From Nocardioidaceae bacterium (GTDB lineage: Bacteria > Actinomycetota > Actinomycetes > Propionibacteriales > Nocardioidaceae): 6,544 bases of DNA. Below the pieces are notes generated by a model. It worked only from the letters and a program-made list of their open reading frames with translations, did no database searches and was not told where the DNA came from. Both the position numbers and the translations under genes were made by a program. Where the stretch lies: positions 1-6,544 of the forward strand of contig JACCYS010000305.1 in assembly GCA_013696365.1 (NCBI GenBank). The letters are read 5' to 3'. Below are positions 1 to 6,544 of this stretch, one piece after another; the first letter of the stretch is position 1, and the number at the start of each line of letters is the position of its first letter.

Positions 1-42
1 TCAGAGCGATACACCGGGACCTGCTGCCCGTCGATGGTCCGT

Positions 43-1317
43 TCAGGTTCCCCGCACGATCTCCACTCCACCCACTGATCGCTTGCCTTTGCGCACGACA
101 AGCCAGCGGCCGTGCAGCAGTTGTCCTGCTGGCAGGGGCTCGTCCGCGACGAGGACTCGCTCGTTGTTGATGTAGGCGCCGCCGTCATCCACCGTGCGAC
201 GAGCCTGACCCCGGCTGGAAGCGAGCCCTGTCGCCACCAACACCTCCACGGCGCTTGGCAGCGCCTGACCGGCCTCGATGCGCGCATGCGGCGCTTCAGC
301 CAGCGCTGCTGCGAGCACGGTGGGTGTCAACACCGACAGCTCACCCCTACCGAACAGCGCGGAACCGGCATCTGCAGCAGTGCGCGCCTCAGCTGAACCG
401 TGGACCAACGTCGTGGCGTCGTCTGCCAGCGCCCGTTGGGCGAGCCGGAACGCCGGTCGTTGCACTGCTGCGTCCTCAAGCTCGGCGATCTCGGCCAGCG
501 ACCGCTCGCTGAAGATCCGCAGGTATGACCCCACCATGGAGTCCTCCGCCTGCAGCCAGAACTGATGAAAGGCATACGGGCTGGTGAGCGCGGAGTCCAG
601 CCAGACCGTGCCCGACTCGGTCTTGCCGTACTTGGTGCCGTCGGCCTTGGTGACGAGCGGTGTCGCCAGTGCATGCACCCGCTCGCCAGTGGCTCGGCGG
701 ATCAGCTCGACCCCGGCGGTGATGTTGCCCCACTGATCGCTGCCGCCGGTCTGCAACCGACAGCCGTGTCGGCGGAAGAGCTCGAGGTAGTCCATGGACT
801 GCAACAGCACGTAACTGAACTCGGTGTAGCTGATGCCGTCATCCAGCCGGGAGCGCACCACATCGCGCCCCAGCATGCGATTGACCGGAAAGTGCTTGCC
901 GACGTCTCGCAAGAAGTCGATAGCCGACAGCGGCTCGGTCCAGTCCAGGTTGTCGACCACAGTCGCGCCGTTCACGCCATCCAGGTCCACCAGACGCGAC
1001 ACCTGGGTGCTGATCCGCTCGACCCAGCCAGCGACCACGTCCTTACTGTTGAGGCTGCGCTCACCGGCCGCCTTGGGGTCTCCGATCAGGCCGGTGGCGC
1101 CACCGACGAGCACGAGCGGTCGGTGGCCCGCCTGCTGCAGCCGGCGGGCCGTCATCAGCTGCACCAGGCTGCCCATATGCAGGCTGGGCGCGGTGGGGTC
1201 GAAGCCCACGTAGTAGGTGAGCGGCCCCGCGGCCAGCTCGGCTTGCAACGCGTCGCGGTCGGTCGCATGCGCAATCAGCCCGCGACCGTCAAGCTCATCC
1301 AGGACTTCGGTGTTCAT
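43..1317 (-). CDS. tyrS: Tyrosyl-tRNA synthetase (TyrRS)
   Basis: Cytosolic class I aminoacyl-tRNA synthetase that charges tRNA-Tyr with tyrosine using ATP; 424 residues, normal for bacterial TyrRS. Visible in order: the YYVGFDPT strand (35-42); the HIGH-type motif as HMGS (47-50), where Ser50 replaces the usual last His; GGATGLIGDP (72-81); the tyrosine-pocket residues Tyr169, Gln173 and Asp176 in YVLLQSMD; GGSDQWGN (191-198) with Asp194/Gln195; the KMSKS-type loop KYGKT (229-233); and a C-terminal S4-like RNA-binding domain (about 355-415, SSRGQARRTVDDGG). The frame is open 73 codons further upstream, to 1536, but that part is an mpg shadow. The ATG at 1317 is chosen because it gives the family length and has a purine-rich ribosome binding site 9 nt upstream. 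The first 23 bases overlap the end of mpg. It is the last gene of the unit in this window. Function is very secure; the start is nearly so. Confidence 0.97.
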   Translation of the reverse strand: MNTEVLDELDGRGLIAHATDRDALQAELAAGPLTYYVGFDPTAPSLHMGSLVQLMTARRLQQAGHRPLVLVGGATGLIGDPKAAGERSLNSKDVVAGWVERISTQVSRLVDLDGVNGATVVDNLDWTEPLSAIDFLRDVGKHFPVNRMLGRDVVRSRLDDGISYTEFSYVLLQSMDYLELFRRHGCRLQTGGSDQWGNITAGVELIRRATGERVHALATPLVTKADGTKYGKTESGTVWLDSALTSPYAFHQFWLQAEDSMVGSYLRIFSERSLAEIAELEDAAVQRPAFRLAQRALADDATTLVHGSAEARTAADAGSALFGRGELSVLTPTVLAAALAEAPHARIEAGQALPSAVEVLVATGLASSRGQARRTVDDGGAYINNERVLVADEPLPAGQLLHGRWLVVRKGKRSVGGVEIVRGT

Positions 1318-1971
1318 GGCAGCAGTCTCCCTCACCAGAGCAAGCCTCTTTCGGGGCCCGCGGACTGCGTCGATACGTCGAGACGGAGGGGTCGCCGCGC
1401 AGCCAGTAGCGCCACGCCACATTCGCAGCACGGGACACGCCGACCCGGGGGCCGCACGCAACCCCCTCGGGCGGCGGACCACCCGAGGCAGCGTCCCCCG
1501 CTGGGTGCAGCAGGCGCAGCGCCGACCGCGCATCAAGCATGTCTACTCCCTGATGGCGAGCATCGACGCCCAGCGCCTGAGTGAGCCGGCCGGGGCCTCG
1601 CGCCAGCTCGTGTTCGCCACTGGCTGCAGGCCGTCTGTTGGCAGCCGTGCTGATGCCGCCCACGATCTGACCTGCCCGCAGCAGCACCGCCGCGGCAGAC
1701 CTGTCCGGCCCGGCGACGATGTTCAGACACCAGTGCACGCCGTAGCTGCGGTAGACGTAGGCGTGACCCGCGGGGCCGAACATCACCGAGTTGCGGTCGG
1801 TACGGCCATGCCAGGCATGTGACGCGGGATCACTATGATCGGCGTAAGCCTCCACCTCGGTCACCCGCAGCACCACGTGTCCGTGCACCACCCGCCGGCC
1901 GAGCAACCATTGCGCTGCCTGCTCGACAGGGGCAGCCAGCGCTACCGCTGCGGCCCCGTCGCGGTCGGGGG

Positions 1972-1975
<4 letters not shown>
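1295..1975 (-). CDS. mpg: DNA-3-methyladenine glycosylase, AAG/Mpg family
   Basis: Base-excision repair enzyme predicted to cut alkylated purines such as 3-methyladenine (and probably hypoxanthine, as in relatives) from DNA, leaving an abasic site; 226 residues. The family core is complete: TEVEAY (39-44) with Glu42 matching the catalytic Glu125 of human AAG and Tyr44 matching Tyr127; DPASHAWHGRTDRN (49-62) with His53 matching His136; MFGPAG (65-70); AYVYRSYG (72-79) with Tyr73/Tyr75 matching Tyr157/Tyr159; Asn85 in CLNIV matching Asn169; ARGPGRLTQALG (125-136); GPRVGVSRAA (175-184); and the closing WLRGDPSVSTYRRSPR block (191-206). The start is GTG at 1975 in a GTGA overlap with the argH stop, with no clear Shine-Dalgarno sequence, so translation probably depends on argH. 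About 20 residues after SPR (Cys/His-rich) lie beyond the usual end of the family, overlapping the tyrS ribosome binding site and first codons. They may be simple read-on. Confidence 0.95.
1326..1333 (-). promoter_or_regulatory. Ribosome binding site of tyrS
   Basis: On the minus strand this reads GAGGGAGA, with its GGGAG core 9 nt before the ATG at 1317. It decides the tyrS start over the longer open frame. It lies inside the mpg coding frame, where it encodes Gly-Glu-Gly-Asp of the Mpg tail, so ribosomes finishing mpg pass over it. That fits translational coupling, which is inferred. Confidence 0.75.
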
Positions 1976-3389
<1,414 letters not shown>

Positions 3390-3390
<1 letters not shown>

Positions 3391-4829
3391 CAGTCGGTGC
3401 CCGCGTCCATCGCCGCGGCGTCGAGGGCTGCCGCGTCGAGGGCTGCGGCATCGCCGGCACTCGGGTTGCTGGCGATCCTGTCACCGCCGCCAGGTTCGAG
3501 GGCGCCCAGCAGGTTCCCGTGCTCGACCAGGACGTGGCCCTGGTCCGGTGGCTGCGCGGCGTACGCCTCGAGCTTGGCGCGCGAGTCCGCGATGTCAAGG
3601 TTGCGCATGGTGAGCTGGCCGATCCGGTCAGTCGGCCCAAAGGCGGCCGACTCGACCCGCTCCATGGACAGCTTGTCCGGGTGGTAGGAGAACGCCGGTC
3701 CGTCGGTGCGCAGCACGGTGTAGTCCTCACCGCGGCGCAGCCGGAGGGTGACCTCGCCGGTCACCACCGAGGCCACCCAGCGCTGGGTCGACTCCCGCAG
3801 CATCAGCGCCTGCGGGTCCAGCCAGCGGCCCTCGTACAACAGCCGGCCCAGCCGCTGCCCCCCGGCTAGGTAGCCAGCAAGGGTGTCCTCGTTGTGCACG
3901 GCGTTGAGCAACCGCTCGTAGGCGATCCACAGCAGCGCCATCCCCGGAGCCTCGTAGATGCCGCGCGACTTCGCCTCGATGATGCGGTTCTCGATCTGGT
4001 CGGACATGCCCAGGCCGTGCCGGCCGCCGATCTCGTTGACCGTGTAGACCAGGCTCACCGGGTCGTCGTAGGCAATGCCGTTGACCTCGACAGGGCGACC
4101 TCGCTCGAACCGGATCGTGACGTCTTCGGGATCGATCTCGATCGCCGCGTCCCAGAATGGCACGCCCATGATCGGCTCGACGGACTCGAGACACACGTCC
4201 AGCTGTTCCAACATCTTGGCTTCGTGGGTGGCGCCCCAGATGTTGGCGTCGGTGGAGTAGGCCCTCTCCTGGCTGTCCCGGTAGGGCAGCTCGCGCTCAG
4301 TGAGCCACTGGCTCATCTCGTGGCGTCCGCCGAGCTCTTCGACGAACTCCGCGTCCAGCCAGGGCTTGTAGATCCGCAGCTCGGGGTTGGCCAGCAGGCC
4401 GTACCGGTAGAACCGCTCGATGTCGTTGCCCTTGAATGTCGACCCGTCACCCCAGATGTCCACACCGTCCGCGTGCATCGCGCGGACCAGCATCGTGCCG
4501 GTGACGGCACGGCCGAGCGGGGTCGTATTGAAGTAGACCCTGCCGGCCGAGCGGATGTGGAAGGCGCCGCAGGCGATCGCCGCGAGCCCCTCCTCGACCA
4601 GCATCCGCCGGCAGTCCACGGCGCGGGAGAGCTCGGCGCCGTACTGCAGCGCACGATCAGGAACGCCGGCGGGGTCGGGCTCGTCGTACTGGCCGATGTC
4701 GGCGGTGTACGTGCACGGCACTGCTCCCTTCTCACGCATCCACGCGACCGCGACCGAGGTGTCCAGGCCGCCGGAGAAGGCGATGCCGACCCGCTCGCCG
4801 ACGGGCAGGGAGGTGAGAACCTTGCTCAC
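3390..4829 (-). CDS. argG: Argininosuccinate synthase, long (E. coli-like) form
   Basis: Condenses citrulline and aspartate with ATP (via a citrullyl-AMP intermediate) to argininosuccinate in the cytosol. Predicted 479 residues, longer than E. coli ArgG (447). Visible: N-type ATP pyrophosphatase loop SGGLDTS (19-25), CGAFHIRSAG (87-96), YFNTTPLGRAVTGTMLVRAM (99-118), GDGSTFKGNDIERFYRYG (127-144), AYSTDANIWGATHEAK (190-205), the near-invariant block from GGRHGLGMSDQIENR (268-282) through EAPG (293-296), and DRIGQLTMRNLDIAD (401-415). These match the long E. coli-like lineage rather than the roughly 400-residue form. GTG start at 4829 inside the argR stop (GTGA), with a strong GGAGG 4 nt upstream. 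Residues from about 426 on are a low-complexity Ala/Gly/Asp tail ending in tandem DAAAL repeats (460-474), absent from the core family. Function is secure; the role of the tail is unknown. Confidence 0.97.
3408..3452 (-). repeat. 15-bp tandem repeat, three copies, in the 3' end of argG
   Basis: Three adjacent 15-base units encode DAAAL, DAAAL and DAAAM (ArgG residues 460-474). A fourth, decayed unit DAGTD (475-479) runs up to the stop. The first two units differ only at third codon positions (GAT GCC versus GAC GCG in the first two codons). The in-frame unit suggests growth by replication slippage, so copy number may vary between strains. Confidence 0.85.
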
Positions 4830-5404
4830 GGTGCCTCCGTGGGGGTTTGGAGAGTGTGCGGGTGGCCAGAGTGGTCAGCGTGGTTGGCGAGGCTCGGGTC
4901 GTTGGCCAGCGCCACCAGCCGCTCGGCAAGGGCGGCGCCACCGTCGCCTCGTCGACTGATCACCAAGACGGTGTCGTCGCCGGCAACCGTCCCTAGGATC
5001 TCGGTGGGTTGGGCCCGGTCGAAGGCCGAGGCGAGGTACTGGGCAGCACCGGGCGGCGTGCGCAGCAGGGCCAGGTTCGCCGACCCCTCGGCAGACATCA
5101 ACAGTTCGGCGAGCAGCCGGGCCAGCCGGCTCTCGGAGGCGCCCGTCTCGATCCCCGCACGCGGGGTGCGGTCGCCGCCCTCGGCGGGTACGGCGTAGAC
5201 CAGCGCTCCGGAGGCCACCCGCACCTTGACGGCGTCGAGCTCAACCAGGTCGCGGGACAGGGTCGCCTGCGTCACGTGCAGACCGGTCTCGGCCAACAGG
5301 TCGGCCAGCTCGGTCTGGGAGCGGACCTGGTGCTTGGCCAACAGGTCCACGATGCGCTGCTGGCGAGCTGGCTTGGTCTGCGGGATCTTCGAGGCTGCCG
5401 TCAT
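4826..5404 (-). CDS. argR: Arginine repressor ArgR
   Basis: Arginine-sensing transcription factor, hexameric in its family, that represses arginine synthesis genes when arginine is abundant. Predicted 192 residues, against roughly 150-170 for typical members. The N-terminal winged helix-turn-helix spans about 13-75, with QTELADLLAETG (30-41) and the recognition region VTQATLSRDLVELDAVKVR (44-62, SRDL at 50-53). A short linker (about 73-90) leads to the C-terminal arginine-binding/oligomerisation domain (about 91-167), with GAAQYLASAFDRA (119-131) and GTVAGDDTVLVI (138-149), where Asp143-Asp144 are the conserved arginine-contacting acids. Residues about 168-192 form a polar tail with His175, His178, His181 and His183, beyond the usual family end. 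ATG start in an ATGA overlap with the argF stop, preceded by GGAG 7 nt upstream. Its place inside the cluster implies control of, and by, the same operon; the operator would lie upstream of the window. Confidence 0.97.
   Translation of the reverse strand: MTAASKIPQTKPARQQRIVDLLAKHQVRSQTELADLLAETGLHVTQATLSRDLVELDAVKVRVASGALVYAVPAEGGDRTPRAGIETGASESRLARLLAELLMSAEGSANLALLRTPPGAAQYLASAFDRAQPTEILGTVAGDDTVLVISRRGDGGAALAERLVALANDPSLANHADHSGHPHTLQTPTEAP
4834..4838 (-). promoter_or_regulatory. Ribosome binding site of argG
   Basis: The minus strand reads ACGGAGGCACC directly before the GTG at 4829, so a perfect GGAGG lies 4 nt from the start. It sits within the last codons of argR and supports the GTG in the 4-bp overlap as the real argG start. 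Confidence 0.75.
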
Positions 5405-6360
5405 GTCGGGTCTCCGTTCTGCTCGAGCAGCCAGGCGAGCAAGCCCTTCTGTGCGTGCAGCCGGTTCTCGGCCTCGTCCCAGACCACGCTGTGCGGGCCG
5501 TCGATGACGGCCGTGGCGACCTCGGATCCGCGGTAGGCCGGCAGGCAGTGCAGCACCAGCACGTCGTCGGTGGCCCGCGCCACGGCGGTCTCGTCCAGCG
5601 CGAACGCGACGAAGGGGGCGGCCCGGTCGGCGGCCTCGCTCTCCTGGCCCATCGAGACCCAGGTGTCAGTGGCCAGCACGTCGGCCTGCTCGCACGCGGC
5701 GGCGGGGTCGTCGGTGACCACGACCGAGCCGCCGGTGGCGGCGGCGATCCGCCGCGCGTCGGCCAGCACCTGCACGTCGGGCGTATATGCGGCCGGGGAT
5801 CCGATGCGCACGTGCATGCCGGCGCTCGCACCACCGAGCAGGTACGACTGGGCCATGTTGTTCGCGCCGTCGCCGAGGTAGGTCAGTGTTCGCCCGGCGA
5901 GGTGGCCCCGGTGTTCGCGGACCGTGAGCAGGTCGGCCAGCACCTGGCACGGGTGAAAACTGTCGGTGAGCGCATTCACCACCGGCACCCCCGCATGGGC
6001 GGCCATCTCGTCGATCCGCTCCTGGCCGTAGGTGCGCCACACCACGGCTGCGGCCTGGCGCCCGAGCACCCGGGCGGTGTCGGCAATCGACTCCCGCACC
6101 CCGATGTTGGCCAACCGAGAGTCCAGCACCATCGGGTGCCCGCCGAGCTCGGCGATGCCGACGCTGAACGACAGCTGGGTGCGCAGAGTCGGCTTGTCGA
6201 ACAACACCGCGACGGTCTGTGGCCCCGCCAGCGGCCGATGACCGTGCCGATCGGCCTTCATCGCCGCAGCCAGGTCGAGCACGCTGGTCTGCTCGGCCGG
6301 GTCGATGTCGTCGTCGCGCAGGAAGTGCCGCACCGTCGCAGCACCGTCAGCCCCGGTCAC
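5401..6360 (-). CDS. argF: Ornithine carbamoyltransferase
   Basis: Transfers the carbamoyl group from carbamoyl phosphate to ornithine, giving citrulline, in the cytosol; 319 residues, normal for the family. The carbamoyl-phosphate loop, usually STRTR, here reads FDKPTLRTQLSF (54-65): Arg60 and Thr61 are kept, but Leu59 and Gln62 replace the Thr and last Arg. Other family elements are intact: WRTYGQ (108-113), FHPCQVLADLLT (135-146), YLGDGANNMAQS (161-172), the ornithine-side TDTWVSMGQE (231-240, Asp232 and SMG), HCLPAYRG (271-278) and WDEAENRLHAQK (294-305). HCLP with SMG indicates ornithine rather than aspartate as acceptor. The start is GTG at 6360, overlapping the argD stop by 4 bp, with a near-perfect GAGGAGG 7 nt upstream. 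An acetyl- or succinylornithine transcarbamylase is less likely given the SMG/HCLP context and actinobacterial neighbours. Confidence 0.96.
   Translation of the reverse strand: MTGADGAATVRHFLRDDDIDPAEQTSVLDLAAAMKADRHGHRPLAGPQTVAVLFDKPTLRTQLSFSVGIAELGGHPMVLDSRLANIGVRESIADTARVLGRQAAAVVWRTYGQERIDEMAAHAGVPVVNALTDSFHPCQVLADLLTVREHRGHLAGRTLTYLGDGANNMAQSYLLGGASAGMHVRIGSPAAYTPDVQVLADARRIAAATGGSVVVTDDPAAACEQADVLATDTWVSMGQESEAADRAAPFVAFALDETAVARATDDVLVLHCLPAYRGSEVATAVIDGPHSVVWDEAENRLHAQKGLLAWLLEQNGDPT
5412..5415 (-). promoter_or_regulatory. Ribosome binding site of argR
   Basis: GGAG within CGGAGA on the minus strand, 7 nt before the ATG at 5404, inside the last codons of argF. It supports the ATG of the ATGA overlap as the argR start. 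Confidence 0.6.
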
Positions 6361-6544
6361 GTGCTGGCCTCCTCACTGGTCGTGGCCACCTCGTCCAGCA
6401 CTGCAGGCAGCGCGGCCAGCCAGCTGTCCAGCTGTGCAGTGTCGATAATCAGCGGAGGAGCGGTGCGCAGCACCGACGGGGTGCAGTCGTTGACGATGAA
6501 GCCGGCGTCCAGGGCCAGCCTGGACGCGCGCCCAGCCACGTCTG
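6357..6544 (-). CDS. argD: Acetylornithine aminotransferase, C-terminal end only
   Basis: PLP-dependent class III aminotransferase that interconverts N-acetylglutamate semialdehyde and N-acetylornithine in arginine synthesis. Only the last 62 or so codons are in the window; the gene continues past position 6544, so the PLP lysine is not seen. What is visible is the family's closing region: LALDAGFIVNDCTPSVLRTA followed by PPLIID. The Arg of the LRTAPPL block corresponds to the conserved substrate-carboxylate Arg of this family. A final helix (QLDSWLAALPAVLDEV) ends in TTSEEAST. Position immediately before argF, with a 4-bp stop/start overlap, matches actinobacterial arg clusters and supports argD over other class III aminotransferases. 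The first in-frame GTG in the window (6539) is an internal codon, not the start. Confidence 0.9.
   Translation of the reverse strand, partial: DVAGRASRLALDAGFIVNDCTPSVLRTAPPLIIDTAQLDSWLAALPAVLDEVATTSEEAST
6368..6374 (-). promoter_or_regulatory. Ribosome binding site of argF
   Basis: GAGGAGG on the minus strand, 7 nt before the GTG at 6360, within the last codons of argD. It is the strongest Shine-Dalgarno match in the window and decides the GTG start. Confidence 0.8.

Noticed and set aside
17..40. Possible terminator hairpin after tyrS (GGACC paired with GGTCC)
   Set aside because: The stem is only 5 bp with a 14-base loop and no following T run; chance is a sufficient explanation.
1318..1536. 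73-codon N-terminal extension of tyrS
   Set aside because: The extension is Arg/Pro/Cys-rich, unlike any TyrRS, and overlaps mpg coding sequence. The ATG at 1317 has a good ribosome binding site and gives the family length.
565..1584. 339-codon open frame on the plus strand opposite tyrS and mpg
   Set aside because: It is a shadow of tyrS/mpg, with no recognisable domain and no ribosome binding site logic.
3894..5198. 434-codon open frame on the plus strand opposite argG and argR
   Set aside because: It is antisense to two clearly recognised genes. Its translation is rich in Val/Asp/Leu/Arg without any family motif, as expected from reading GC-biased codons backwards.
4780..5450. ARG box (ArgR operator) around argR and argG
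   Set aside because: I looked for an AT-rich palindrome like the TGCATA-type half sites at the junctions and saw none. The genes overlap, and the operator is expected upstream of the cluster, outside the window.
5401..6360. ArgF as a succinyl- or acetylornithine transcarbamylase because of the altered STRTR motif
   Set aside because: The SMG and HCLP ornithine-side motifs and the surrounding argD-argR-argG-argH genes fit ordinary ornithine carbamoyltransferase.

Overview
The window is a GC-rich stretch from a high-GC Gram-positive bacterium, most likely an actinobacterium. The evidence is the arginine gene order argD-argF-argR-argG-argH, the GTG/ATG starts, the strong G/C preference at third codon positions, and an actinobacterial mpg-tyrS pair downstream. 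The genus cannot be fixed from the sequence. All genes lie on the minus strand, so transcription runs from position 6544 towards position 1.

In order of transcription the window holds: the 3' end of argD (6544-6357, acetylornithine aminotransferase); argF (6360-5401, ornithine carbamoyltransferase); argR (5404-4826, arginine repressor); argG (4829-3390, argininosuccinate synthase of the long, E. coli-like form); argH (3390-1972, argininosuccinate lyase); a DNA-3-methyladenine glycosylase of the AAG/Mpg family (1975-1295); and tyrS (1317-43, tyrosyl-tRNA synthetase). The last 42 bases after the tyrS stop hold no feature I can support. No RNA gene, mobile element, CRISPR array, promoter or convincing terminator is visible.

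Every gene junction overlaps: 4 bp (argD/argF), 4 bp (argF/argR), 4 bp (argR/argG), 1 bp (argG/argH), 4 bp (argH/mpg) and 23 bp (mpg/tyrS). There is no intergenic space between the end of argD and the end of tyrS, which indicates one polycistronic unit with translational coupling. ArgD makes N-acetylornithine. After deacetylation by a gene outside the window, ArgF makes citrulline, ArgG makes argininosuccinate and ArgH releases arginine and fumarate. ArgR is the arginine-sensing regulator of the same pathway, encoded inside it. Mpg (alkylation base repair) and TyrRS (translation) are unrelated to arginine synthesis but appear physically tied to the operon.

This is a conserved housekeeping region and I found no undescribed system. 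The points worth a second look are small: the gapless overlap chain including a repair gene and an essential tRNA synthetase, a short tandem repeat that extends ArgG, an altered carbamoyl-phosphate motif in ArgF, a HIGH-motif variant in TyrRS, and C-terminal tails on ArgR and Mpg that overlap the next gene's translation start.
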